Shown here: one piece after another, positions 35,966 to 44,321 of the stretch
Position numbering within the stretch: the first letter of the stretch is position 1
Layout of the letters: each line of letters begins with the position of its first letter
From: PALSA-555 sp035468285
Lineage (GTDB): Bacteria > Actinomycetota > Acidimicrobiia > IMCC26256 > PALSA-555
Assembly (NCBI GenBank): GCA_035468285.1
Contig: DATISY010000114.1
Span: forward strand, 31,700 to 95,699
Direction of reading: 5' to 3'
DNA length: 64,000 nucleotides
Notes under the pieces: model-generated
Database searches by the model: none
What the model was told of the DNA's origin: nothing
Seen by the model: only the letters and a program-made list of their open reading frames with translations
Program-made: the position numbers and the translations under genes

Positions 35966-36333
35966 GTACCCGGTCTCAGTGAGGGTGACTACTGCACGGC
36001 TGCGATCGCAGCACCGAGGCCAGCCCGGCCAACGGCATCTCGGGTGGGTTTGAGAACAATCCCCTCAGGTCCACGAGAACCACGGCGTGCGTGCGGGGCC
36101 ATCAAGCCCCCAAGACGTCGCGCCAGTGGCGTCCCCGCCGACGCCGCCAGTGTACGAAGTCGCGACGAAGACGGGATCGCCTGTGATCGCTGGGGCATCA
36201 GCGTGATCGCGATACAAGGATCGGCGGCTCCTTCGCATCCTTCGCCGATCCGTCGAAGGGCAGGCGGTTTGCGACCGTGTCACCGCGTGGTGGCCATGCG
36301 GCAGCCCGACCCGGTCCGTGCCGGACTCGGACG
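35966..36333. other. Gene-free stretch at the right edge of the tRNA-linked insertion
   Basis: No credible coding frame. It holds the right copy of the 15-bp tRNA repeat (36060-36074) and an inverted repeat GGATCGGCG/CGCCGATCC (36218-36226 and 36243-36251, 16-nt loop) about 85 bp past the stop of the minus-strand SnoaL gene. No integrase, transposase or further tRNA structure was seen. Confidence 0.6.
36060..36074 (+). repeat. Direct repeat, right copy of the tRNA-Ala 3' end
   Basis: Exact copy of the 15 bp at 35041-35055. The sequence before it does not fold into a tRNA, so it is a duplicated end, not a second gene. Confidence 0.6.
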
Positions 36334-36675
36334 TCACGTCGTGTACACCTGTCCCCCGAAGAAGACTTGGGTCTCGACGAGGTGGCCGTCGCGCACAGTG
36401 ATGAACTCCGCGTTGCGGTGTCTCGCACCCGTCTGCAGCTCGTATTCGTAGAGGATGAAGACGCCGTCGTCGCCGACGCTGGCGAGCTCCACGATCTCCT
36501 GGGAGGTGACGCGTGTCGCGGTCGGGAAGCAGCGTTCGAGGAACGCTGCCTTGTCGATGTGGTCGTCCTGGGGGCTCGTGAACGTGAAGTCGTCGGCGAT
36601 GAGCCGTCGCGCCGTGGCTTCGTCCTGAGCGAGGTATGCCTCGAACAGCGACCGGACCACGTCCGTGTTCGACAC
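36334..36675 (-). CDS. SnoaL-like / NTF2-fold protein
   Basis: 113 residues with the short cone-shaped NTF2 fold: the N-terminal helix pair TDVVRSLFEAYLAQDEATARRLIADDFTFTSPQ, then strands VFILYEYELQTGARHRNAEFITVRDGHLVETQVFFGG. Members bind small hydrophobic ligands or act as isomerases and hydrolases; no catalytic role can be named. GTG start with GGAGG upstream. The family is often found singly in accessory regions. Confidence 0.75.
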   Translation of the reverse strand: MSNTDVVRSLFEAYLAQDEATARRLIADDFTFTSPQDDHIDKAAFLERCFPTATRVTSQEIVELASVGDDGVFILYEYELQTGARHRNAEFITVRDGHLVETQVFFGGQVYTT

Positions 36676-36855
36676 GTGTGCTGCCTCCTCGTGCGTTCCT
36701 GAGCCCGTCTAGTACCTGCTCGAGACCGCCCGGAAGCCAAGACCTCGGGCGGTCCTGCTCCGTTCCTCCGAGGGCCGCCGGGCACGGAGGCCCGGGATGA
36801 CCCGGCCCCCGGACTCCAGGGACCTGACCGATCCCGACCGTGCAGGCACGCGGCG

Positions 36856-38121
36856 TCAGCCCAGAGAGTCGGGATCCGCTTCCGCCAGCTCCCGGAACGC
36901 GTCGGGGACCCCACCCGAGTTCCGGAACTGGACGGGGGCGTGACCGACCGCATCTCGCCCGAACCGGGCCCGCGCCTGGTCCATCGCCCGGTCCAGCGCC
37001 CAGCGAGCCGACCCCGCTGCCGTCCCGGGCCGGTCGGGGTCGTCGTCGGTCCCGAGGGGTAGCTCGAGCTGCAGCGCGGACTCCGCCACCAGGTTCGACA
37101 CCGAGATCGCGAGGAGCGTGATCTCGCGCTGGTCGGGGTGGTCCGTGAGAGCAGCCGTCGCGAGCCGGATGCTCACCCGGGTGAGCGTCCGGGTCGTCGA
37201 GATCCCCCACGGCAGCGTCGCCGACCGGGTGACCGCGCGGAGACCGACGAACCGGACTCGCACCGTGACTGTCCGGCCGGCCCGGGACGCGGCCCGCAGC
37301 CGCGCGCCGACCCGGTCGGCAAGGAAGCCGAGCGTGGACGCGAGGAGATCGTCGGTGACGACGCGGCGCCCGAGCGCGGACTGCGCGCCGACCGATCCGG
37401 CTCGACGATGGGTCTCGATGCGACGCGGGTCCCGGTTGGCCGCGAGCGACCCAAGCTTCGTCCCGGTCGCCTCACCGACGAGTCGGTGCAACGTCGCGGG
37501 CGCCAGAGCCACGAGCTGTCCGATCGTCCGGACACCGGTCTCGGCGAGGCGGGCGCGGGTGACGGGGCCGACGCCCCAGAGCAACCCGACGGGCAGGGGG
37601 TCAAGAAACTCCCGCTCGGCGCCGGGGGCCACGACGACGAGACCATCGGGTTTGGCAACCTGGGACGCGACCTTGGCCAGGTGCTTCGTCGTCGCGACAC
37701 CCACCGAGACGGGAAGGCCGAGCTCGCTGCGTACCCGCTCGCGGATCGTGGATGCGATCGCGGCGGGGGCACCGAACAGGTGCACGGATCCGGCGACGTC
37801 CAGGAACGCCTCGTCGATGGAGACGCGCTCGACCCACGGCGTGAAGTCGCGCAACACCTCGATGACCGCATCACCGAGACGTTGGTACTCCTCGAAGTGG
37901 GCGCCCACGAGGACGAGACCCGGACAGAGCCGGCGGGCGCGCCAGCCGGGCATGCCCGCGTCGACGCCGAAGGCCTTCGCCTCGTACGAGGCGGCGAGGA
38001 CCACGCCGCTGCCCACCGCGATCGGCCGGCCCTGCAGGCTCGGGTCCAGCAGCTGCTCGACCGATGCGTAGAACGCGTCCAGGTCGGCATGCAGGATCGT
38101 CGCCGCCACGTCCGGGGCCAT
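36856..38121 (-). CDS. dinB: DNA polymerase IV (Y family)
   Basis: 421-residue translesion polymerase. Catalytic motifs: ILHADLDAFYASVEQ (metal Asp and steric-gate region), YEAKAFGVDAGMP, and VSIDEAFLDVAG (Asp-Glu pair). Helix-hairpin-helix motifs (LLWGVGPVTRARLAETGVRTIGQL) and the little finger follow. A clamp-binding peptide LQLELPLG lies near residue 360, then a C-terminal extension. A LexA-type box and a leaderless -10 precede the ATG, so DNA-damage induction is likely. Confidence 0.94.
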   Translation of the reverse strand: MAPDVAATILHADLDAFYASVEQLLDPSLQGRPIAVGSGVVLAASYEAKAFGVDAGMPGWRARRLCPGLVLVGAHFEEYQRLGDAVIEVLRDFTPWVERVSIDEAFLDVAGSVHLFGAPAAIASTIRERVRSELGLPVSVGVATTKHLAKVASQVAKPDGLVVVAPGAEREFLDPLPVGLLWGVGPVTRARLAETGVRTIGQLVALAPATLHRLVGEATGTKLGSLAANRDPRRIETHRRAGSVGAQSALGRRVVTDDLLASTLGFLADRVGARLRAASRAGRTVTVRVRFVGLRAVTRSATLPWGISTTRTLTRVSIRLATAALTDHPDQREITLLAISVSNLVAESALQLELPLGTDDDPDRPGTAAGSARWALDRAMDQARARFGRDAVGHAPVQFRNSGGVPDAFRELAEADPDSLG

Positions 38122-38127
38122 GCGGGC

Positions 38128-38148
38128 AGCGTACCGAACGTATGTTCC
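38128..38148 (-). promoter_or_regulatory. LexA/SOS box overlapping the dinB promoter
   Basis: CGAACGTATGTTCC at 38135-38148 contains GAAC-N4-GTTC and nearly matches the Gram-positive LexA consensus CGAACRNRYGTTYG. Just downstream on the minus strand, TACGCT (38133 to 38128) is a -10 box 6 nt before the dinB ATG. A repressor there would block the promoter. Confidence 0.75.
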
Positions 38149-38227
38149 CTCCTCCCGGGCCGCCTCGGGGCTCGATCCACCCGGAGGAGCGGGCGCGACC
38201 CCGGCTGGGCGGCCCGGGTGGGGCGGC

Positions 38228-38467
38228 TCAGTACTTCATGTAGAGGGTGCCGAACTGGGTGCGGACCGCCATGCTGTCGCGCATGCGGGCGACCCACCCG
38301 TCGCTGACGGCCTGCCACTTCCCCGCTGGGATGCCTGCGCCCTCGGCGACCTTGGCGGCCTCCTCGGCGGTCGTGGCGCCGGCTTTGGCGACGGCGGCGG
38401 TGGCCTTGGCGTAGGCCTCCAGGTCCACGCCTTCGATCGGGGCGAACTCGGGGTCGGTGTCACTCAC
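38228..38467 (-). CDS. Small conserved-looking protein of unknown function
   Basis: 79 residues, predicted all-helical: EGVDLEAYAKATAAVAKAG, then TAEEAAKVAEGAGIPAGKWQAVSDGWVARMRDS, ending FGTLYMKY. The GTG at 38467 has a strong AGGAGG about 7 nt upstream, which decides the start against the longer frame to 38650. No membrane segment, cysteine or recognised motif. It is divergent from the YCII gene. Confidence 0.65.
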   Translation of the reverse strand: MSDTDPEFAPIEGVDLEAYAKATAAVAKAGATTAEEAAKVAEGAGIPAGKWQAVSDGWVARMRDSMAVRTQFGTLYMKY

Positions 38468-38621
38468 GGCGGGTCCTCCTGGGTTGGGGCGTGGTGCGGA
38501 GTCTGGTGGAGTGGGCTCGGGGCGGCCTGAGTAGGAGGTACTCATCCCGCCGTCGATGGCCCGGACCGTTCCGTGGAATGGTGGGCCGAGGTCGAGGCGA
38601 CGGGGTTTTCGGCCTGTCGGG

Positions 38622-38648
38622 TGTCGATCTGGGCTGGCCCTGTTCGTC
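38622..38648 (+). promoter_or_regulatory. Candidate ECF42 sigma-factor promoter
   Basis: TGTCGA (38622-38627), a 17-bp spacer, then CGTC (38645-38648). It matches the -35 TGTCGA and -10 CGA/TC pattern described for ECF42 promoters of DGPF/YCII genes. It lies 35 bp before the YCII ATG, itself coupled to an ECF42 gene. Confidence 0.7.
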
Positions 38649-38683
38649 ATAGGGGCGAGAAGACAACCCGACGAGGAGGAACC

Positions 38684-39031
38684 ATGCGTTACATGCTGTT
38701 GATCTGCACTGACGAGTCCACGGTGGCCGCGTTGAGCCCCGAGGAGGGCGCGGCGATGCTGGCCGAGTACGGGGCGTTCATGGAGGAGGCCGGGCGTCGC
38801 GGTGTCCTCCAGGGAGGCGAGCGGCTGCGACCCACGAGTGACGCGACGACGGTGCGGGTCCGCGACGGTGAGGTGCTGACCTCCGACGGCCCCTTCGCCG
38901 AGACCAAGGAGCAGGTGGGTGGTTACTACGTCGTGGACTGCAAGGACCTCGACGAAGCCATCGAGATCGCCGGGAAGGTCCCCGGGGCCCGGGTGGGGAC
39001 CATCGAGGTGAGGCCGATCTGGGAGATGTAG
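38684..39031 (+). CDS. YCII-related protein with DGPF motif
   Basis: 115 residues of the YCII ferredoxin-like fold. The N-terminus RYMLLICTDES and the DGPF box in EVLTSDGPFAETKEQVGGYY are diagnostic. Genes for such proteins are commonly targets of the ECF42 sigma factor encoded next to them, as here. The ATG has GAGGAGGA just upstream, and the ECF42-type promoter is at 38622-38648. Biochemical function of DGPF proteins is unsettled. Confidence 0.88.
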   Translation: MRYMLLICTDESTVAALSPEEGAAMLAEYGAFMEEAGRRGVLQGGERLRPTSDATTVRVRDGEVLTSDGPFAETKEQVGGYYVVDCKDLDEAIEIAGKVPGARVGTIEVRPIWEM

Positions 39032-39096
39032 GTCCCGTCGTCGAGGCAGCGGTCGCTCGGGCGTTCCGGGAGGACTGGGGCCGGATCGTCGCGACG

Positions 39097-40269
39097 TTGA
39101 TCGCGTCGACCGGCGACTGGGATCTCGCCGAGGAGTGCGCGCAGGACGCCGTCGCGCGGGCGCTGGAGACCTGGCCCCGCGACGGCGTCCCCCGCAACCC
39201 GGGGGCGTGGTTGACCACGACGGCCCGGCACCGTGCGGTCGACCGCCTGCGTCGCGACGCGGCGGGTGCCGCCAAGCTGCAGGAGGTCGCGATGCTCTCG
39301 TCGAGCGAACAGCCGTCCGGTGACGACGGGGCGGTGGGTGACGAGCGGTTGCGGCTGATCTTCACGTGCTGTCACCCGGCCCTGCCGGTCGAGGCGCAAG
39401 TCGCGCTGACGTTGCGGACGTTGGCCGGGCTCACGACGGCGGAGATCGCCCGGGCGTTCCTCGTGCCCGAGTCGACAATGGCGCAGCGGCTCGTGCGCGC
39501 CAAGCGCAAGATTCGTCACGCGGGTATCCCGTACCGGGTGCCGCCGGCGCATCTGCTCCCGGACCGGACCGGCGCCGTGCTCGCCGTCTTGTACCTGCTG
39601 TTCAACGAGGGTTACGCCGCGTCGGCCGGCGGGGCGCTGGTGCGGGGAGGCCTGTGCGGGGAGGCCATCCGCTTGGCTCGGACGCTCGCCGAGCTGATGC
39701 CCGACGAGCCCGAGGCGCTCGGCCTCCTCGCGCTCATGGTGCTGCACGACGCCCGGCGCGCCGGCCGGGTCGACGAGGCCGGTGATCTCGTGCCGCTCGA
39801 GGACCAGGACCGTAGCCGGTGGGATCGGGTCGCGATCGACGAGGGCGTGGTGATCCTCGACGCCGCGCTGCGCCGCCGCCAACCCGGTCCGTATCAGGTG
39901 CAGGCGGCGATCGCGGCGTGCCACGCCACCGCGTGGGACGCGCACGCGACGGACTGGGTGGAGATCGCGGCGCTCTACGGGGAGCTGGCCCGGATGGTGG
40001 GCTCGCCGGTCGTCGAGCTCAACCGGGCGGTCGCGGTCGCGATGGCCGACGGGCCCGAGGCTGGGCTCCGGGTCGTGGACGCGCTGGACGCGTCGGGGGT
40101 CCTCGAGGGCTACCACCTGCTGTCGGCGACGCGCGCCGACCTGCTGCGGCGGCTCGGCCGGTCCGGCGACGCTGCGGCGGCGTACCGGGACGCGCTGGCG
40201 CTCGCGACCAGTGACGCCGAGCGGCGCTACTTGTCGCGCCGGCTCGACGAGACCAGCGCGGCCCGGTGA
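39097..40269 (+). CDS. ECF42-group RNA polymerase sigma factor
   Basis: 390 residues as annotated. Sigma region 2 is seen in DLAEECAQDAVARALETWP and PGAWLTTTARHRAVDRLRR; region 4 in LTTAEIARAFLVPESTMAQRLVRAKRKIR. A long C-terminal TPR-like extension (about 170-390, including YLLFNEGYAAS and YHLLSATRADLLRRLG) defines ECF42. Homologous sequence (AFREDWGRIVATL) continues upstream in frame to about 39037 without any ATG, GTG or TTG, so the true start is uncertain; TTG 39097 is the first standard codon. It directly follows the YCII gene. Confidence 0.85.
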   Translation: MIASTGDWDLAEECAQDAVARALETWPRDGVPRNPGAWLTTTARHRAVDRLRRDAAGAAKLQEVAMLSSSEQPSGDDGAVGDERLRLIFTCCHPALPVEAQVALTLRTLAGLTTAEIARAFLVPESTMAQRLVRAKRKIRHAGIPYRVPPAHLLPDRTGAVLAVLYLLFNEGYAASAGGALVRGGLCGEAIRLARTLAELMPDEPEALGLLALMVLHDARRAGRVDEAGDLVPLEDQDRSRWDRVAIDEGVVILDAALRRRQPGPYQVQAAIAACHATAWDAHATDWVEIAALYGELARMVGSPVVELNRAVAVAMADGPEAGLRVVDALDASGVLEGYHLLSATRADLLRRLGRSGDAAAAYRDALALATSDAERRYLSRRLDETSAAR

Positions 40270-40270
40270 G

Positions 40271-40867
40271 TCACGGCTGGTGGCCGTCGGTCTGCTGGGG
40301 CAGGTAGTCGCGGAAGACGTCCATCTCCTTCCACTCCGGCACCGGTGGGACATGCCCGGGTCGGGGTGCGAAGACGGAGTGCTCGACGAGCGCCATCCGG
40401 TGGATGTACCGGGGGCAGTTGGGGAAGATGCGCTCGGCGTGGACTTGGACCACGAGCTGGGCGCCGTCGAAGCCGGCGAGGAGCTGGGGGTCGTCGTGGA
40501 GTGAGGCGACGCCGTTCACCCGCATCCGGTTGGGACGCTCGAAGTCGATGAAGAGGAGCCCGACGTTGGGGTTCACGAGCGTGTTGCCGAGGCTGCGGAA
40601 CATGCCGTTCCCGTCGTAGCTCGGGAACGCCAGCGTCCGGTCGTCGACGACGTGGACGAACCCGGGGAGGCCCCCCTTGTAGGAGCAGTCGGGTTGGCCG
40701 TCGGCGTCGGCGGAGGCGAGGAAGAACATGGAGCATCGCTCGATGAACTCCCGGTCGCCGTCGGTGAACGTGTCGTGCACCGTGACCTGCTCGAGACGAT
40801 CGGCGATCCGGCGACTGTCGAACCGCTCCTGGAGCTCTCGTGCACCACGGTTGTACATGTTGTGCAT
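40271..40867 (-). CDS. Pyridoxamine 5'-phosphate oxidase-fold flavoprotein
   Basis: 198 residues from the ATG at 40867. The split-barrel flavin fold is seen in FFLASADADGQPDCSYKGGLPGFVHVVDDRTLAFPSYDG and NVGLLFIDFERPNRMRVNG, with the C-terminal CPRYIHRM that helps bind the ribityl phosphate. Likely an FMN- or F420-dependent reductase of unknown substrate. It is convergent with the ECF42 gene, stops two bases apart. Confidence 0.8.
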   Translation of the reverse strand: MHNMYNRGARELQERFDSRRIADRLEQVTVHDTFTDGDREFIERCSMFFLASADADGQPDCSYKGGLPGFVHVVDDRTLAFPSYDGNGMFRSLGNTLVNPNVGLLFIDFERPNRMRVNGVASLHDDPQLLAGFDGAQLVVQVHAERIFPNCPRYIHRMALVEHSVFAPRPGHVPPVPEWKEMDVFRDYLPQQTDGHQP

Positions 40868-40967
40868 GAGGCCAACGGTAGGCCCTCGGTGCACGGGGAA
40901 GAAGCCCCCGAAATGGCGGTGATCCCGAACGTTGGGACTGCGACATGGTGATGGCGGCCGGCAGGAG

Positions 40968-41183
40968 ATGAGCACCGAGGATCCCGGCCCGGCGAAGGCC
41001 GAGGCGCCGACGGACCATCGCCTCGGTCCGCTCGAGTTCGACCGGGCGGACCTGGTCTACTTCGCGAAGTGCAGCTGCGGGCACCGGTTCGGTCCCCTCG
41101 CCACCATCCCCAGGGTGCAGGCCGCGTTCGAGCATCACCGGACCGTGATGGACCAGCAGGGCCCGGGCCGTCACGACGGCTGA
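40968..41183 (+). CDS. Small protein with a CxCGH motif
   Basis: 71 residues; the recognisable core is LEFDRADLVYFAKCSCGHRFGPLATIPRVQAAFEHH. Two cysteines and nearby histidines could bind a metal, but no family is recognised. ATG at 40968 with AGGAG immediately before it, closer than usual. Codon pattern looks coding. It is divergent from the flavoprotein gene. Confidence 0.5.
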   Translation: MSTEDPGPAKAEAPTDHRLGPLEFDRADLVYFAKCSCGHRFGPLATIPRVQAAFEHHRTVMDQQGPGRHDG

Positions 41184-41284
41184 GCGGCACCAGCCGGACG
41201 CCGACACGTCGCAGGTGCCGACCTGGTGGCCCTCGAGCCAGTACAACGTCGGGTACAGAGTTCGAGCAGTCGAGGAGGACGGCG

Positions 41285-41800
41285 ATGCGACGGGTATGGG
41301 TCGTGGTGGGCGGAGCGGTACTGCTGCTCGACGCATTCATCTTGACGGGGCGCATCCTCGGGCCCATCGACGCGCTGCGCGAGGCGTCGGTCCACTACCG
41401 CAGTCAGGTCATCGCGCTGGGCTTCGGCCCGTTCGAGGCGATCCTCGTCCTGGCCGCGGTGTTGCTGCTCAGCTGGGCCGTTGTCGCCGGGTACCGCTCG
41501 ACCGCCCTGCCGTGGCTCCTGCGCGCGGGCGTGTTCTTCGGCGCGCTGCTCACCGCGGCCGGCGTCTACACCGCGGTCGATCCCCCGACGTCCGGCGTGT
41601 CGATCGGGCGGGGCGGCACGGTGGTCGGCGGCGGCGTGTTCGCGTCACCGGGCTCGTTGAGCACCACCGGCCGGTTCGCGACGACGCTCCCCGCTGTCGG
41701 GGTCGCCATCATCGCGGCCCTCGCCGCGCTGATCGCGTTCCGCGCGTTGCTCCAGAGCCGCGACACGATGATCCCGGTCCAGAACCCCGCAGGCAGCTGA
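41285..41800 (+). CDS. Small integral membrane protein, unknown function
   Basis: 171 residues with four hydrophobic segments (about 4-26, 42-66, 78-96 and 134-158) and a Gly/Ser-rich external loop (TSGVSIGRGGTVVGGGVFAS). No family recognised. The ATG at 41285 has GAGGA upstream. Longer frames to 41069 cross the previous gene and are not credible. Confidence 0.6.
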   Translation: MRRVWVVVGGAVLLLDAFILTGRILGPIDALREASVHYRSQVIALGFGPFEAILVLAAVLLLSWAVVAGYRSTALPWLLRAGVFFGALLTAAGVYTAVDPPTSGVSIGRGGTVVGGGVFASPGSLSTTGRFATTLPAVGVAIIAALAALIAFRALLQSRDTMIPVQNPAGS

Positions 41801-41893
41801 GGCCGAACCACGGCAGCGGACGTTCGCCCGGGAGTGGGGACCGCGCGACGTGGGAGGATGAACGGGTACGCCCGCGGCGATGAAGGAGCAGCG

Positions 41894-42367
41894 ATGAGCC
41901 CCTCGGTCCAGCCGATCCCCGACGGCTACCAGCGCGTCACGCCGTACCTCTCGGTGCGGGGCGCGTCGGACGCCATCGACTTCTACCGGAAGGTGTTCGG
42001 CGCGGAGGAACGGATGCGGATCGCGGAGCCTTCGGGCCGGATCGGTCACGCCGAGCTCGTCATCGGGGACTGCGTCGTGATGCTGTCCGACGAGTACCCC
42101 GAGATGGGGATCGTGAGCCCGCCGACGATCGGGGGGACGGCGGTGACCCTCGCGGTGTACGTGGAGGATGTCGACGCGACGTTCGACGCGGCCGTGCAGG
42201 CGGGCGCGACGGTGCTGCGCCCGGTCGAGAACCAGTTCTACGGGGACCGGTCGGGGCAGATCGAAGACCCGTTCGGGCATCGGTGGAGCATCCAGACCCA
42301 CGTCGAGGACGTCGACCCGGAGGAGATGGGCGAGCGGGCCGCGGCCGCCATGGCCCGTGACCACTGA
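41894..42367 (+). CDS. VOC-family (glyoxalase/bleomycin-resistance-like) protein
   Basis: 157 residues, one VOC domain with two beta-alpha-beta-beta-beta modules: VTPYLSVRGASDAIDFYRKVFGAEE and TLAVYVEDVDATFDAAVQAGATVLRPVENQFYGDRSGQIEDPFGHRWSIQTH. The PhnB-like pattern (FGAEERMR, GDRSGQIEDPFGHRW) suggests a metal-free binding protein or isomerase. ATG at 41894 with AAGGAG upstream. Confidence 0.85.
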   Translation: MSPSVQPIPDGYQRVTPYLSVRGASDAIDFYRKVFGAEERMRIAEPSGRIGHAELVIGDCVVMLSDEYPEMGIVSPPTIGGTAVTLAVYVEDVDATFDAAVQAGATVLRPVENQFYGDRSGQIEDPFGHRWSIQTHVEDVDPEEMGERAAAAMARDH

Positions 42368-42422
42368 CAGGCCGACCCGAGGCCGGGCGGACGGCCGTGG
42401 GCCGGACCGTCGGTGCATCGGC

Positions 42423-43649
42423 ATGAGCGACACGCCACCGGACGGGCCGGCCCGCCTCGGCCTGTTCGACGCCAGCCGGGCCGAGCCGCCGTGGGCGGTC
42501 CTCGCCGAGCTACGCCGGACCGGGCCGGTCGTGGCGATCGAGGGCGGGATGCGGTACGTGACGACCTACGAGGCGTGCCGTGCGGTGCTGCGCGACACCG
42601 ATGCGTTCTCGAACGCCAACGGCTTCAAGGCTCCCGGGGTCGAGATCCCGGTCGACGAGCGGATCCTCGGCGAGCTGGACCCGCCCCGTCACACCGCGGT
42701 CCGGCGCGTCATGGTGACCGCGCTCACCCCGAAGGTGGTGCACGGCGCCGCCGCGTTCATCCGCGAGACCGCCGACGCGCTCCTCGCCACCGTGCCCGTC
42801 CCGGGTGAGGCCGACCTGGTCGCCCGGTTCACGGTGCCGCTCCCCAACCGCGTGACCGTCCACCTCCTCGGCCTGCCCGCCGAGGACGCGGACCAGATCG
42901 CCGCGTGGGCCACCGAGCTGATGGAGAGCGGGTTCCCGGCGACGAACCGCACCGACCGCGGCGAGGGCTTCGCGGGCGCGTTCCCCGCGTTTGCCGGCTA
43001 CATCGACGAACAGATCCGCCGACGCGCCGACCAACGGGGTGACGGGCCGCCCCGCGACGTGCTGGGCCGCCTCCTCCACCTCGAGATCGACGGCGTCCGG
43101 CTCGACGCGACGCAGGTGCGCGCGCTGGTCCGGAACCTGATCACGGGCGGGCTGACGACGACCAGCCAGCTGCTCGGCAACCTCCTCTACCAGCTCCTGA
43201 CGGTGGCGGGCCTCGACGCCGCCGTCCGGGCCGACGACGGGCACCTCGCCCCGGCGATCGAGGAGAGCCTGCGCGTCACCCCGCCGGTCCTGTTCGTCCC
43301 GCGCGGCTGTCAGCGCGACACGACGGTGGGTGACACCGCGGTGCACCGCGGTGAGCGGGTCATCGTCGGGACCGCGTCAGCCAACCGCGACGAGCAGGTC
43401 TTCGTGGCCGGTGAAGACTTCCGGGTTGACCGCGGCAACGCCGACCAGCACCTCACCTTCGGGTACGGGCCGCATGTCTGCCCGGGCGCGACGCTGGCCC
43501 GGGCGGTGGCCCGCATCGGGATCCAGGCGTTCCTCGACCGGTTCCCGGCCGGGTCGGTGCGGCTCGCCGCGGGCTACACGTACGAGCACGTGCCGACGTT
43601 CTTCGAGTGCGGCCCCGCCCGTCTCCCGGTCGACACGACCTCGGTGTGA
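42423..43649 (+). CDS. Cytochrome P450
   Basis: 408-residue monooxygenase. The haem loop FGYGPHVCPGATLARA carries the Cys ligand; ExxR is ESLR in IEESLRVTPPVLFVPRG; the C-helix region is LDPPRHTAVRRVM. The I-helix reads LITGGLTTTSQLLGN, with Gly-Gly-Leu-Thr-Thr in place of the usual AGxET. The ATG at 42423 gives MSDTPPDGPARL. No ferredoxin or reductase gene is nearby, so its electron partner is elsewhere. Substrate unknown. Confidence 0.93.
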   Translation: MSDTPPDGPARLGLFDASRAEPPWAVLAELRRTGPVVAIEGGMRYVTTYEACRAVLRDTDAFSNANGFKAPGVEIPVDERILGELDPPRHTAVRRVMVTALTPKVVHGAAAFIRETADALLATVPVPGEADLVARFTVPLPNRVTVHLLGLPAEDADQIAAWATELMESGFPATNRTDRGEGFAGAFPAFAGYIDEQIRRRADQRGDGPPRDVLGRLLHLEIDGVRLDATQVRALVRNLITGGLTTTSQLLGNLLYQLLTVAGLDAAVRADDGHLAPAIEESLRVTPPVLFVPRGCQRDTTVGDTAVHRGERVIVGTASANRDEQVFVAGEDFRVDRGNADQHLTFGYGPHVCPGATLARAVARIGIQAFLDRFPAGSVRLAAGYTYEHVPTFFECGPARLPVDTTSV

Positions 43650-43691
43650 GACGACCCCCGATGGGGGGCACGCGGCAGCCATGATGGCGTC

Positions 43692-44294
43692 GTGTCCATC
43701 CCGCTGCACCGCGCGCTGCCCGCCGAGTCCGACCAGCTCGCCGACGTCCTGACCCGCGCGTTCCTCGACGACCCCGTGATCGTCTGGTTCTTCCCGGACT
43801 CGGACGAGCGGCCCCGCCGGGTGCGGCGGTTCTTCCGCGAGATCGTGCTCCACGGCGGGTTGAGCCAGGACGCGCAGATCTGCACCACCGAGGACCAGGG
43901 GGCCGTCGCGGTCTGGGCGCCCCCGAACCGGTGGCGGCTGACGCTCCGCCGCCAGCTCCGCCTCCTCCCCCGCTACCTCAGCATCGTGTCCCCTCGGTAC
44001 GCGACGAGCCGGCTGGTGGCGTTCAACAAGGTCGAGCTGCGCCACCCGAAGCAGCCGCCGCACTGGTACCTCGCGACGCTCGGCACCGACCCGGACCGCC
44101 AGGGGCACGGGCTCGGCTCGGCCCTGCTCGGCGACCGGCTGGCCCGCTGCGACGCCGAGGGGCTCCCGGCGTACCTGGAGTCGTCGAAGGAATCGAACGT
44201 CCCGTTCTACGAGCGGCACGGCTTCTCGGTGACGGAACGGTTCGATCTCCCCGACGGCCCGTCGTTGTGGTTGATGTGGCGCGACCCGCGCTGA
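43692..44294 (+). CDS. GNAT-family N-acetyltransferase
   Basis: 200 residues. The acetyl-CoA motif A is LATLGTDPDRQGHGLGSALLGDRLARCDAEGLPAYLESSKESNVPFYERHGF in the standard layout (Q-x-x-G-x-G/A as RQGHGLGS). The N-terminal part ADVLTRAFLDDPVIVWFFPD is like those of small-molecule acetyltransferases. GTG start at 43692. Substrate unknown. Confidence 0.88.
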   Translation: MSIPLHRALPAESDQLADVLTRAFLDDPVIVWFFPDSDERPRRVRRFFREIVLHGGLSQDAQICTTEDQGAVAVWAPPNRWRLTLRRQLRLLPRYLSIVSPRYATSRLVAFNKVELRHPKQPPHWYLATLGTDPDRQGHGLGSALLGDRLARCDAEGLPAYLESSKESNVPFYERHGFSVTERFDLPDGPSLWLMWRDPR

Positions 44295-44321
44295 GCGGCC
44301 GGGCCTCGACCGGCGCGCGGC

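Noticed and set aside
36060..36074. Second tRNA-Ala gene
   Set aside because: Only the last 15 bp match; the upstream sequence cannot form anticodon or D arms.
36218..36251. Hairpin after the SnoaL gene as a terminator
   Set aside because: It has a 9-bp stem but a 16-nt loop, no T-tract and lies about 85 bp from the stop; kept only as a note in the gene-free region.
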